A stretch of 64,000 nt of DNA from Exiguobacterium qingdaonense (GTDB lineage Bacteria; Bacillota; Bacilli; Exiguobacteriales; Exiguobacteriaceae). How positions within the stretch are numbered: the stretch's first letter is position 1; every line of letters begins with the position of its first letter. The DNA lies in the NCBI RefSeq assembly GCF_018617855.1, contig NZ_JACSKY010000009.1, positions 1 to 64,000 of the forward strand, in the 5' to 3' direction. Positions 18,026 to 26,315 of the stretch are shown here, piece by piece. The notes under the pieces are model-generated. The model made no database searches and was not told the origin of the DNA. It saw nothing but the letters and a program-made list of their open reading frames with translations. The translations under genes and the position numbers were made by a program.

Positions 18026-18041
18026 CGTCTAGTTTGAGAAA

Positions 18042-19139
18042 TTAACGGATGACTTGTTCTGTCTCTCCATCAAAGAAATGTGCTTTCGTCATATCAAGGG
18101 CGAGTTCGACATCGTCTCCCATATGAATGTTTGAGCGACCATCGACGCGTGCCGTGAACTGATGTCCACCGAGTTCCGCGTAGAGATACGACTCTGAGCC
18201 CATGAGCTCAGCGACGTCGATATGCGCTTTGAACGTATGAGTCGTCGGTGAGTCGATGTAGATTGGCTCATCGTGAATTGACTCTGGACGAATTCCAAGG
18301 ACAAGTTCCTTGCCGACGTAGCCGCGGTCACGGAGCGTCTTCATTTTACCTTCTGGTACGTTGACTTCTTCACCGTTCGTGATGAACTTGCCTTCAGCGA
18401 GTGTTCCGCGGAAGAAGTTCATTGAAGGTGACCCGATGAAACCGGCAACGAAGATGTTATCTGGATGATCGTAAACTTCTTTTGGTGAACCGACTTGTTG
18501 GATGAGACCGTCTTTCAAGATGACGATACGCGTCGCAAGTGTCATCGCTTCTGTTTGGTCATGGGTGACGTAAATCGTCGTCGTGTCCAAGCGGTTGTGA
18601 AGTTGGATGATCTCTTTACGCATTTGAACACGGAGTTTCGCATCCAAGTTTGAGAGCGGCTCATCCATCAAGAAGACTTTTGCATCACGGACGATTGCAC
18701 GACCGATGGCTACACGCTGACGTTGTCCACCTGAAAGTGCTTTCGGTTTACGCTCGAGGTATTCTTCCAAACCGAGGATACGAGCGGCATCTTTTACGCG
18801 ACGGTCAATCTCGTCTTTCGGGAACTTACGGAGTTTTAATCCGAATGCCATGTTGTCAAATACACTCATGTGTGGATAGAGTGCGTAGTTTTGGAAGACC
18901 ATGGCGATATCACGGTCTTTAGGAGCGACGTCGTTCATTCGTTTCCCGTCAATGATAAAGTCACCGTTTGAAATTTCTTCAAGTCCTGCGATCATGCGAA
19001 GTGTCGTCGACTTTCCGCATCCAGATGGTCCGACGAATACGATGAACTCACGGTCTTTGATGTGTAAGTTAAAGTCGCTGACGGCTTTTACGCCACCATC
19101 GTAAATTTTATCAATATGCTCTAAACGAATTTCTGCCAT
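18042..19139 (-). CDS. UgpC/MsmX-type sugar ABC transporter ATP-binding protein
   Basis: Cytoplasmic ATPase of CUT1 carbohydrate importers, 365 residues. It has Walker A GPSGCGKST (about 37-45), signature LSGGQRQRVAIGRAI, Walker B VFLMDEP, and a C-terminal TOBE regulatory domain (about 240-365) as in MalK/MsmX. No permease or binding protein is adjacent. Such solitary ATPases in Bacillales (MsmX) energise several sugar importers. A consensus cre site lies about 60 bp upstream, consistent with carbon control. AGGAGG precedes the ATG. Confidence 0.9.
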   Translation of the reverse strand: MAEIRLEHIDKIYDGGVKAVSDFNLHIKDREFIVFVGPSGCGKSTTLRMIAGLEEISNGDFIIDGKRMNDVAPKDRDIAMVFQNYALYPHMSVFDNMAFGLKLRKFPKDEIDRRVKDAARILGLEEYLERKPKALSGGQRQRVAIGRAIVRDAKVFLMDEPLSNLDAKLRVQMRKEIIQLHNRLDTTTIYVTHDQTEAMTLATRIVILKDGLIQQVGSPKEVYDHPDNIFVAGFIGSPSMNFFRGTLAEGKFITNGEEVNVPEGKMKTLRDRGYVGKELVLGIRPESIHDEPIYIDSPTTHTFKAHIDVAELMGSESYLYAELGGHQFTARVDGRSNIHMGDDVELALDMTKAHFFDGETEQVIR

Positions 19140-19198
19140 GTCGTTAGCCTCCTAAAGGATCTGTTTATATAATAGCGCTTACAAGAACGATTATATGA

Positions 19199-19213
19199 TG
19201 AAACCGCTTGCAT
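19199..19213 (-). promoter_or_regulatory. cre site upstream of the sugar ABC ATPase
   Basis: On the minus strand ATGCAAGCGGTTTCA fits WTGNAANCGNWNNCW at every position. It lies between TTCAAT and TATAAT (16-bp spacing) of the likely promoter, where CcpA would block transcription. Confidence 0.65.
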
Positions 19214-19241
19214 TGAATATGGACAAGTTGCACAAAAACCG

Positions 19242-20084
19242 TCAATCGGATTTGTGCAACGTGACCATGAGTTGAAGGAGACTGGCATCATAAAACTTTC
19301 GAGCGTCATAACCGGTCGTCTCAAAGAGGCGATCGAGTCGGTAATTCAATGTGTTGCGATGCATGAAGAGCGCTTTGGCTGTGTGTGAGACGTTCAATGA
19401 ATGACTGAACAGCGATTCGAGCAACTCGATTGTCGACAAATCAAGCATCTTCATCAATGGCGCGGTCCGATGCATTCGCTCTTTAAAATCCTGCTCCTGT
19501 AGTAAATAATGGTATAATAATTGACTAGCAGGGTAAGTTTTAGTAGATAGTCGAGCGTATGGCATGAGCAGTTGATGTTGACGATAGACTTGGGAAAGTG
19601 AACCTTGGGGACGCTCACTGTATACGGCGTATGCTTCGATGAAACAATCACTTGCGATGGCACGTAATACGTCCTCAAACTCATGCAGGTCGATGAACGA
19701 CCCTTGTTCAATCAGTTCGATATGTTTTTGCGTGATCAACACGATTTCGGCGTGCGGCATAAAATCACGGATAATGCTAATAAATGACTCAAACGTCTCC
19801 TCTTCCACTTCTTGAAGTGAAAGTGAAATCAACCGAAACGAATGGTTGAAGCGGAATGCGTCATCTTGAAAGCGTTCCTGCCATTTCCGTTGATGTGGGT
19901 CTGACTGAACGATTGGTGTCGCCCACATACGAAGTAGTTTTTGTTCACGCTCGCTCAACTCGAGCGTTGGTATCCCGAACACGGTACCATCTTGCGTCTC
20001 GAACCAATCAAGGTCACTAGATGCATCTTTCGACCGATGGACAGCGGTCGGAAAAATCGATTTAATACGATCAAACGTATTCAA
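19242..20084 (-). CDS. PucR/CdaR-type helix-turn-helix regulator
   Basis: A 280-residue protein with a C-terminal HTH_30 DNA-binding domain of the PucR/CdaR family (about 225-275; NVSHTAKALFMHRNTLNYRLDRL). The rest has no recognised sensor; it is all-soluble. TTG at 20084 is chosen as start because GAGGTGAT lies about 7 bp upstream. It lies 102 bp upstream of the sugar ATPase gene on the same strand, so control of that gene is plausible but unproven. It is divergent from yheB, with a 51-bp gap. Confidence 0.7.
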   Translation of the reverse strand: MNTFDRIKSIFPTAVHRSKDASSDLDWFETQDGTVFGIPTLELSEREQKLLRMWATPIVQSDPHQRKWQERFQDDAFRFNHSFRLISLSLQEVEEETFESFISIIRDFMPHAEIVLITQKHIELIEQGSFIDLHEFEDVLRAIASDCFIEAYAVYSERPQGSLSQVYRQHQLLMPYARLSTKTYPASQLLYHYLLQEQDFKERMHRTAPLMKMLDLSTIELLESLFSHSLNVSHTAKALFMHRNTLNYRLDRLFETTGYDARKFYDASLLQLMVTLHKSD

Positions 20085-20135
20085 TACTATCACCTCAACA
20101 ACAATGTATCATATTTCAGATCGGGGGCTTGCAGT

Positions 20136-21254
20136 TTGGACGGTATATTAAAGATTTTACTCATGATTGCCATTGGAGCGGTCATCGGTGGTGTGACGAA
20201 CTTTCTCGCCATCAAAATGTTGTTTCGGCCGCATGAACCGAAATTCATCGGTTCTGTCCGTGTTCCTTTCACACCAGGGCTCATTCCGAAACGTCGGAAT
20301 GAACTGGCGTCTAGTTTAGGAAAGACGGTCGTCAAGCATTTGTTGACACCGGAGGGCATGCGGAAACGACTGCTCGATGACCAAGTGACGCTCCATATCA
20401 CCCATTTTGTCCAACGAGAAGTTCAAGCGATGCTCCGTTCCGAAAAGACCGTTCAAGAGCTGTTAGAACCGCTCTACCCGAACGCAGAGGAACGGATCAT
20501 TACGTTGGCAGATGAAAAACTACGCGCTGAGTTGTCGAGTGCCATGGCAGAAGTAAAAGAACGGAAACTGTATGAAATGCTCGGTGAAGAAGGGATGGAC
20601 CGTGTACGTGCTCTCATTCCTGAAATCGTCGATGCGCTTCTCGTCAAGTCAGAGGAGTATTTTTATTCCACAGAAGGCGAGGCACAGCTTCGCCACATGG
20701 TCGATTCATTCGTCCAACGTCGGCTCGGTTTTATCGCAGGATTCATTCAAAACATGAACTTTGTCGAGATGGTACGACCAGAAATCGTCAATATCCTTAG
20801 AGGTCAATCGACTCGAGATGGTATGACGACGATGATCACACGTGAGTTTGAGCGATTCAGTGAAAGAACGGTCGATACGTTAGTGGATGAACGATTAGAG
20901 TTAAAATTGATCGATGGGATCACCGATCAAGTCGTGTCACGTCTACCGATCGGACAATTGTTAAATCGACCACTATCATCTTATACGCAATCAGTCGAAT
21001 CCCGTGTTGTCGATGAACTCGTACCCCAAGGCGTAACAGTCGTCATAGAGCGCTTCACGAGCGAAATGGAGACGATCATGGATCGATTGAAAATCGATAA
21101 AATCGTACAAGAACAGGTTCAATCACTCGATACATCTTACCTAGAAGAGATCGTCTTATCCATCTCAAAACGAGAGTTTCGGGCAATAACATGGCTTGGC
21201 GCGCTGTTAGGTGGTATGATTGGGTTGATTCAAGGGTTGATTGCCATCTTGTGA
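20136..21254 (+). CDS. yheB: DUF445 membrane protein YheB
   Basis: A 372-residue DUF445 protein with a hydrophobic helix at each end (about 4-25 and 350-370) and the conserved early motif GGVTNFLAIKMLFRPHEPKF plus PFTPGLIPKRR. The middle is helical and charged. Function is unknown. The start is TTG at 20136, since GATCGGGGG lies about 6 bp upstream and the first helix begins here; the open frame extends upstream but overlaps the divergent regulator. yheB-yheA is a conserved Bacillales pair. Confidence 0.85.
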   Translation: MDGILKILLMIAIGAVIGGVTNFLAIKMLFRPHEPKFIGSVRVPFTPGLIPKRRNELASSLGKTVVKHLLTPEGMRKRLLDDQVTLHITHFVQREVQAMLRSEKTVQELLEPLYPNAEERIITLADEKLRAELSSAMAEVKERKLYEMLGEEGMDRVRALIPEIVDALLVKSEEYFYSTEGEAQLRHMVDSFVQRRLGFIAGFIQNMNFVEMVRPEIVNILRGQSTRDGMTTMITREFERFSERTVDTLVDERLELKLIDGITDQVVSRLPIGQLLNRPLSSYTQSVESRVVDELVPQGVTVVIERFTSEMETIMDRLKIDKIVQEQVQSLDTSYLEEIVLSISKREFRAITWLGALLGGMIGLIQGLIAIL

Positions 21255-21289
21255 TGGCTACGCCCTAATAGCATTTAGGAGGACGTTAC

Positions 21290-21661
21290 ATGTCACAAAC
21301 AAACTTGTACGACCAAGCTTACCAATTGGAGAAAGCACTTCGCGATTCTGAAGAGTTCACAACACTCTCTTCTTTATACGATCGTGTCAATGCGGATGCG
21401 GAAGCGAACCAGTTGTTCGCTGACTTCCGTAACATCCAAATGACGCTTCAACAAAAGCAGATGCAAGGAGAGGAAATCTCTGAGCAAGAAATGATGGATG
21501 CGCAAACGAGAATGATGAACGTTCAACAGAACGAATTGATCATGGAGCTCATGCAAGAAGAGCAACGCATGCACCAACTCGTCACAGAAGTGACGAAAAT
21601 CATCATGAAGCCACTTGAAGAGCTTTATGCGCCGATGGTGAACGAAAACGAAGTTCAATAA
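21290..21661 (+). CDS. yheA: YlbF/YmcA-family protein YheA (UPF0342)
   Basis: A small soluble, mostly helical protein of 123 residues of the YlbF/YmcA family (UPF0342). The N-terminus LYDQAYQLEKALRDSEEF and the Q/M-rich middle helix are typical. Paralogues YlbF and YmcA, with YaaT, assist RNase Y; the role of YheA is not known. It lies 35 bp after yheB with TAGGAGGA before the ATG, so they form one operon. Two terminators follow. Confidence 0.85.
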   Translation: MSQTNLYDQAYQLEKALRDSEEFTTLSSLYDRVNADAEANQLFADFRNIQMTLQQKQMQGEEISEQEMMDAQTRMMNVQQNELIMELMQEEQRMHQLVTEVTKIIMKPLEELYAPMVNENEVQ

Positions 21662-21670
21662 GATGTGATG

Positions 21671-21701
21671 AACGGATGGCTTTCGAGCCATCCGTTCTTT
21701 T
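21671..21701 (+). terminator. terminator of yheBA
   Basis: Stem AACGGATGGC/GCCATCCGTT and a short T-run. Confidence 0.8.
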
Positions 21702-21721
21702 GTTGAAATCGTCGCTACGTC

Positions 21722-21767
21722 AAAAAAGTAGGTCAGGACAATGGATGTCCTGGCCTACTTTTTTTTA
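21722..21767. terminator. bidirectional terminator
   Basis: Stem AAAAAAGTAGG(T/C)CAGGACA with its complement and an ATGGA-type loop, flanked by A- and T-runs. It separates yheBA from the convergent yhzD-like gene. Confidence 0.85.
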
Positions 21768-21983
21768 GGATGCCGTTCCTTTCAATTTCCCCGGTAATTT
21801 GCAACGCTCGAAATAAATTAGCTCTCCGCGCCGAGTGATGCGTGCCCCTTTATGCTCATGTCCAGCAGCGCGAAGCATGTCGAGTCCTTGTTGTTTGGCA
21901 GACTGATCATCGCTCGCTTCGAACATTTCATTCAATACGAGCGTGCCATCATTCTCAAATCCTGTCACCGTGTATGTCTCCAT
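21765..21983 (-). CDS. YhzD-like small protein
   Basis: A 72-residue soluble protein. The pattern YTVTGFENDGTLVLNE, then FEASDDQSAKQQG and a C-terminal GELIYFER resembles what I recall of the YhzD family (function unknown), a gene also found near yheAB. It has its own promoter with an 18-bp palindrome in the spacer (22010-22027). GGGGGTCG precedes the ATG by about 6 bp. Assignment is moderate. Confidence 0.55.
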   Translation of the reverse strand: METYTVTGFENDGTLVLNEMFEASDDQSAKQQGLDMLRAAGHEHKGARITRRGELIYFERCKLPGKLKGTAS

Positions 21984-22004
21984 TCACACGACCCCCTTTT
22001 CCTC

Positions 22005-22033
22005 ATTGTAATGAATGGTCATTCATTCTTCAA
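22005..22033 (-). promoter_or_regulatory. promoter of the yhzD-like gene with palindromic operator
   Basis: On the minus strand TTGAAG (22033-22028), 17-bp spacer, TACAAT (22010-22005). The spacer contains the perfect 18-bp palindrome AATGAATGGTCATTCATT (22010-22027), which overlaps the dinB stop codon. The position is that of a repressor site; TetR-family repressors use such palindromes. Confidence 0.6.
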
Positions 22034-23114
22034 GAGAAGGTTTCGTCAGTTCATCGAAAGTCAGTTGACGTGTCGATTCGATTCGCGGAAGCAAATCGGA
22101 TACGGTCAGTCCAATCAGACGGACGGGCTCGGTGACGTTCATCTCATCGAAGAGGCGTCTAGCTAATTTACGAATTTCATCATGGTCATGCGTCGGGTGA
22201 TTTAATTTGATTTGATGACTCCGAGCCTGAAATTCGCTCGTCTTTAATTTGATGGTGACCGTTTGACAGCTCAGCTCACGGCGATCGAGCTGACGCAGGA
22301 CGTCTTCCATCTCCGGAATGACCCGTTCGAACACTTCTTCCGGGTCATCGATGTCAAATGCGAACGTCGTCTCCGACCCGATTGACTTACGTTCCCGTGT
22401 GGCGACGACGGGACGCGTATCTCGTCCATGTGCCAGTTCATACAGTTGTTGCCCACGATCGTGTCCAAAGATGGCTTTCAATTGTTCGGGACGGGCTGAT
22501 TGTAAATCACGGATTGTATGGTATCCGCTCTTATGAAGCGTTTGGGCGGTCACTTTCCCGACGCCGTGCATCGCTTCGATGGAAAGGGGGGCGAGAAAAT
22601 CTGACACTTCATCAACCGAGACGACCGTAAGGCCATTTGGTTTCTCAAATCCCGAAGCAATTTTCGCGACAAACTTTGATGGTGCGACCCCGGCAGACGC
22701 GGTGAGACCGGTGCGACGCTTAATCTCGCCTAATATATACCGGGCAATAAAGGGACCGGATGTGCTCAATAACGCGTTTTCTGTCACGTCGAGATACGCC
22801 TCATCGAGCGAGAGTGGTTCGACAAGTGGTGTGACCGACTTAAAAATCTCCATCACTTGTGCGCTGACTTGTCGATAGGCTTGAAACCGTGGTTTAACGA
22901 ACGTCGCATGGGGACATAAGGCAAAAGCGCGACGTGATGACATTGCGCTGTGTACGCCATACTTTCTCGCTTCATATGAACAAGTTGCGACGACTCCACG
23001 GTTGTGGGGTGGACCTCCGACGATAACGGGTTTTCCTCGTAAGTTAGGATGGTCACGCTGTTCGACAGAAGCGTAAAAGGCGTCCATGTCCACATGAATG
23101 ATGAGTCGTTCCAT
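22023..23114 (-). CDS. dinB: DNA polymerase IV (Y family)
   Basis: Error-prone lesion-bypass polymerase. The 363-residue protein has the metal-binding motif HVDMDAFYASVEQ (Asp9) and SLDEAYLDVT (about 101-110), the two catalytic sites of Y-family polymerases, and a C-terminal little-finger domain. No C-terminal beta-clamp peptide was confirmed. AAAGGTGAT precedes the ATG. An SOS box and TATAAT upstream lie within the end of corA, so damage induction is expected. Confidence 0.93.
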   Translation of the reverse strand: MERLIIHVDMDAFYASVEQRDHPNLRGKPVIVGGPPHNRGVVATCSYEARKYGVHSAMSSRRAFALCPHATFVKPRFQAYRQVSAQVMEIFKSVTPLVEPLSLDEAYLDVTENALLSTSGPFIARYILGEIKRRTGLTASAGVAPSKFVAKIASGFEKPNGLTVVSVDEVSDFLAPLSIEAMHGVGKVTAQTLHKSGYHTIRDLQSARPEQLKAIFGHDRGQQLYELAHGRDTRPVVATRERKSIGSETTFAFDIDDPEEVFERVIPEMEDVLRQLDRRELSCQTVTIKLKTSEFQARSHQIKLNHPTHDHDEIRKLARRLFDEMNVTEPVRLIGLTVSDLLPRIESTRQLTFDELTKPSLEE

Positions 23115-23136
23115 AACATCACCTTTCTTATGTGAA

Positions 23137-24078
23137 TCACTTTTCTTTCATTATACCGAACTTTTGTTCGTTTTTTGAGAATTTTGTTTTTGCCCGATGT
23201 TTCGTCGAAGTCGTTTGATTTGGAAACTGTAGCAATGACCCGATCCAATTCTTTCGTTTCAGCCACACTTGGATGATGAGCGTGAAGAGAAGGATCATGA
23301 GCCAGGCGAATCCATATCCGAGCGGCCATTCCAGTTCAGGCATATGTTTGAAGTTCATTCCCCAAACCGCACCGAATGCAACGACAGGAGTCGTCAGTGC
23401 TGTGAAGACGGTAAGGGCCTTCATGATTTCGTTCCCCCGGAAGTTCGACAGGGTGGAGGCGAGGTCTGTCATCGCAATCACGTCTTCTTGATAATGGTTG
23501 ATGAGTGTCAGCAATCGACTGACTCGATAATCGGCAAGTTGATACGATTTCAGTTGCTGTAAATCAATCGTTAAAAAAGCCTCCCGTCCCGCCATGACAA
23601 GTTCCTTATATGGGGTGACCGTATCGGACCACCGTTCAATCTCACTGCGAAGACCAAAAATCTCATTCATGAACGTAGCGGGAACTTGTCCCGTCATTTC
23701 ACGCTGAGCTGCCATCAAACGTTCTTCAAATTCATCGATGCCATGAAAGTAGTTGTTCATCCGTTCGGCAAGCAACTCATAAAACGCCTCGATCGGAGAA
23801 TCACATTGTTTGGCGAGAATGGACTCATGATGTAAATCATCGAACCCGATTGTCCATAAAAAATCAGGTCCGATAAAGTAATGTCCAATTTTTTGTGGCT
23901 CCCGTTCTAACTGTTCATAGTCGAGCGTGAGTGAACCATACATATATCCATTCTCGACCACGATTTTTGTGACGTTTGCGGTCGTCAACTGCTCGAGCCA
24001 ATACGAATAGGCTTGGGCATATCGCTGATCAACATGAATATAGTCTTCCGGTCGTGTATACCAATCCCATTCCATCAT
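23137..24078 (-). CDS. corA: CorA-family divalent-metal transporter
   Basis: A 313-residue inner-membrane channel for magnesium or similar ions. A long soluble helical N-terminal part (about 1-240) is followed by two C-terminal helices, with the selectivity signature GMN at the end of the first (AVWGMNFKHMPEL). GGAGG lies 7 bp before the first ATG. The gene is followed by dinB at 22 bp, but dinB has its own SOS-type promoter inside corA's last codons. Confidence 0.9.
   Translation of the reverse strand: MMEWDWYTRPEDYIHVDQRYAQAYSYWLEQLTTANVTKIVVENGYMYGSLTLDYEQLEREPQKIGHYFIGPDFLWTIGFDDLHHESILAKQCDSPIEAFYELLAERMNNYFHGIDEFEERLMAAQREMTGQVPATFMNEIFGLRSEIERWSDTVTPYKELVMAGREAFLTIDLQQLKSYQLADYRVSRLLTLINHYQEDVIAMTDLASTLSNFRGNEIMKALTVFTALTTPVVAFGAVWGMNFKHMPELEWPLGYGFAWLMILLFTLIIQVWLKRKNWIGSLLQFPNQTTSTKHRAKTKFSKNEQKFGIMKEK
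23150..23170 (-). promoter_or_regulatory. LexA (SOS) box and -10 of dinB inside corA
   Basis: CGAACAAAAGTTCG (23157-23170 on the minus strand) is a perfect inverted repeat fitting the Gram-positive SOS box CGAAC-N4-GTTCG. TATAAT follows 2 bp downstream (23150-23155), 36 bp before dinB. Both lie within the last codons of corA (Asn-Glu-Gln-Lys-Phe-Gly-Ile). Confidence 0.8.
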
Positions 24079-24189
24079 CTATTCCTCCAATTCACTATAT
24101 TGATAGTATTCCCAAATTGTCAGGAATGTTGGCATCTGTCGCAAACTTTCGATAAGATGAAGGTATTGAATAAGAGAGAGGTGCTTTTA

Positions 24190-25116
24190 TTGACAACAAA
24201 AATCGGTCAGCTCAAAGTGGGCGACACGCTAGACCAATATGTCATGATTAAACAATCGTATAAGGGACTTGCCGGCAACGGGAAACCTTATTTAACATTA
24301 ATCCTATGCGACGAGAGTGGCGAAATCGAAACGAAACTATGGGATAGTGCGGATACCGAAAAATATGCGACGAAAAAAATCGTCCATGCTGCCGGTGAAG
24401 TGATGGACTATCGCGGGCGCACCCAGTTGAAGTTGAAGCAAATTTCAATCATTGAACAAGAAGTAGATATCGCGCCGTACGTCCGCTCAGCTCCTGTACC
24501 GAAATCAGAGCTCGAGACGACGATTCGTGGATTCATCGCCTCCCTTCAACATGATGAAGTTCGCCGTCTCGTCGAAGAAGTTGTCAATCGTCATGAAGAG
24601 GCATACTTCACGTACCCGGCAGCCGTTCGGCACCACCATGCGGTCTATTCTGGACTTGCATTTCATGTGATGTCGATGTTGAAGCTTGCCGATACGATGT
24701 GTGAACTGTATCCGTCATTGAACCGGGACCTGTTAGTTGCCGGCGTGATCTTACATGATTTGGCGAAGGTGATTGAATTATCCGATGCGATCACACCGGA
24801 GTACACGCTCGAAGGGAAATTACTCGGTCATCTGTCACTCATGGCATCGGAGATTGAAGTCATCTCCCGAGAACTTGGAACGAACCGTGAAGTGACGACG
24901 CTGTTGCAACACCTCGTCTTGAGTCATCACGGTAAACCGGAATGGGGTTCTGCGAATACGCCACAGCTGCCTGAAGCCGAGATGTTGTTCTATATCGATA
25001 ACATCGATGCGCGGATGAACATGTTCGAGAAAGCGTATGAAGGCGTTGAGCCGGGGACGTTCACAGAACGGATTATGGCACTCGATAATCGGGCCTTCTA
25101 TCGTCCGAAGCTATAA
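24190..25116 (+). CDS. yhaM: 3'-5' exoribonuclease YhaM
   Basis: Manganese-dependent 3'-5' exoribonuclease of Gram-positives. The 308-residue protein has an N-terminal OB-fold (about 10-90) and an HD domain (about 155-290) with HHAVYSGLAFH and HDLAK metal ligands. TTG at 24190 is the likely start, with AGAGAGGTG about 7 bp upstream; length then matches B. subtilis YhaM. It is divergent from corA and convergent with prsA, as in the B. subtilis yhaM-prsA neighbourhood. Confidence 0.92.
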   Translation: MTTKIGQLKVGDTLDQYVMIKQSYKGLAGNGKPYLTLILCDESGEIETKLWDSADTEKYATKKIVHAAGEVMDYRGRTQLKLKQISIIEQEVDIAPYVRSAPVPKSELETTIRGFIASLQHDEVRRLVEEVVNRHEEAYFTYPAAVRHHHAVYSGLAFHVMSMLKLADTMCELYPSLNRDLLVAGVILHDLAKVIELSDAITPEYTLEGKLLGHLSLMASEIEVISRELGTNREVTTLLQHLVLSHHGKPEWGSANTPQLPEAEMLFYIDNIDARMNMFEKAYEGVEPGTFTERIMALDNRAFYRPKL

Positions 25117-25134
25117 TGGAATATGGTCACAAAA

Positions 25135-25168
25135 AAAAGGGGGACTCCATTGCTGGAGTGCCCCTTTC
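25135..25168. terminator. terminator between yhaM and prsA
   Basis: Stem AAGGGGGACTCCA/TGGAGTGCCCCTT with TTGC loop. The A-run on its left gives a strong U-tract for prsA on the minus strand. Confidence 0.8.
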
Positions 25169-25171
25169 TCA

Positions 25172-26161
25172 TTACTGTTCAGTCGATTCTTCAGAAGACT
25201 CGTCTGCGTTTTTGATCGCTTCTTTCACCGCGTCAAATTGTTGTTCTGCTTTTGCATCTTTTACGTCAACGTTGTATTTTTCAATCAACTCTGCATAAAT
25301 TTTGTTCGCATCAACAGAAGCCGATTTTTCAGCCGCCAACTCTTCACGAATGCGGTCTTTCTCGTCCTCGAGTTTCAAGTCTTTTTCTTTACGGTCTGTC
25401 ACTTTGATGACGTGGAAACCGAATTGAGATTGGACGGGCTCCGAGATTTTCCCGACGACGTCTTCTCTAAATGAGTATTCTTCGAATTCAGGTACCATCG
25501 CGCCGGCAGAGAAGTAACCGAGCTCTCCACCTTTTTCACCTGAACCTGTGTCTGTCGACTTCTCTTTCGCAAGTTCTGCGAAGTCCGCACCGTCATTCAA
25601 CTGTTTGATGATGTCTTGTGCTTCTTCCTCTGACTCAACGAGGATGTGGCTTGCTTCCACTTCCACGTTCTCTTTAGCGAATTGTGCCTCGATGTCTTCA
25701 TCCGTCACATCGACAAGCTCAGATTTTGCAGCGTCGACAAGCATCTGTCCGCGAAGCGCCTCTTTGAACTCATCTGTGCCACTCATGCCGGCTTGTTGAA
25801 TCGCCTGCTCGAATTCTTCTTCCGAGTTAAATTGTTCTTCTGTCTTGCTGAACTCTTCGTCTACTTTTTCTTGAGCGACTTGGTCCCCGTATTCCTTTTC
25901 AAGAAGTGCATTCATCGTCTCTTGGAATGCGAGTTGCGGCACCATACGGTCGTAACTCATATCCGCGATTTCACCGCGTGTGATTTCGCCGCCTTTATAT
26001 GTGACGACTGCTGAGCTATCTGACTCACCGCCACCTACGTTCGTTGCAGCGTACGTACCGCCAGCTCCGATAATCAGTGCGAGTGCAGATGCACCGACGA
26101 GAGCGCCGGTTGAGAATTTTTTATCTTGCTTTTTTGGTTCGTTTGTCATTCCGTTTGACAT
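25172..26161 (-). CDS. prsA: PrsA-type foldase (parvulin), membrane-anchored
   Basis: Extracytoplasmic peptidyl-prolyl isomerase that helps secreted proteins fold. A parvulin domain is seen at about 165-255 (ASHILVESEEEAQDIIKQL, then GGELGYFSAGAMVPEFE and FGFHVIKV), flanked by helical N- and C-terminal parts. Unlike the lipoprotein PrsA of Bacillus, the 329-residue protein has no cysteine at all; the N-terminus instead has a helix (about 17-38) that would anchor it. ATG at 26161 follows AGGGGTGG by 5 bp. The C-terminus is acidic (SSEESTEQ). Synteny with yhaM, yhaI and scoC supports the name. Confidence 0.85.
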   Translation of the reverse strand: MSNGMTNEPKKQDKKFSTGALVGASALALIIGAGGTYAATNVGGGESDSSAVVTYKGGEITRGEIADMSYDRMVPQLAFQETMNALLEKEYGDQVAQEKVDEEFSKTEEQFNSEEEFEQAIQQAGMSGTDEFKEALRGQMLVDAAKSELVDVTDEDIEAQFAKENVEVEASHILVESEEEAQDIIKQLNDGADFAELAKEKSTDTGSGEKGGELGYFSAGAMVPEFEEYSFREDVVGKISEPVQSQFGFHVIKVTDRKEKDLKLEDEKDRIREELAAEKSASVDANKIYAELIEKYNVDVKDAKAEQQFDAVKEAIKNADESSEESTEQ

Positions 26162-26202
26162 GTATTCCACCCCTAATAATTCTTTGAAAGTTTCTAAGTC
26201 CG

Positions 26203-26231
26203 ACTATATCACATTTTCCTAATGATGACAG
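26203..26231 (-). promoter_or_regulatory. prsA promoter
   Basis: On the minus strand CTGTCA (26231-26226), 17-bp spacer, TATAGT (26208-26203), about 40 bp before prsA. Confidence 0.55.
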
Positions 26232-26315
26232 CTGTTCTCTTGTCTGTACAGTATCATAGCACACAATCCTGTCGTATAATGATGTAATAGAATGTGAAAT
26301 GATGGGGTGAGGGAA

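Noticed and set aside
20100-20135. Upstream extension of yheB to 19941
   Set aside because: The frame is open but overlaps the divergent regulator gene, lacks a ribosome site, and YheB-type proteins begin with the helix that follows TTG 20136.
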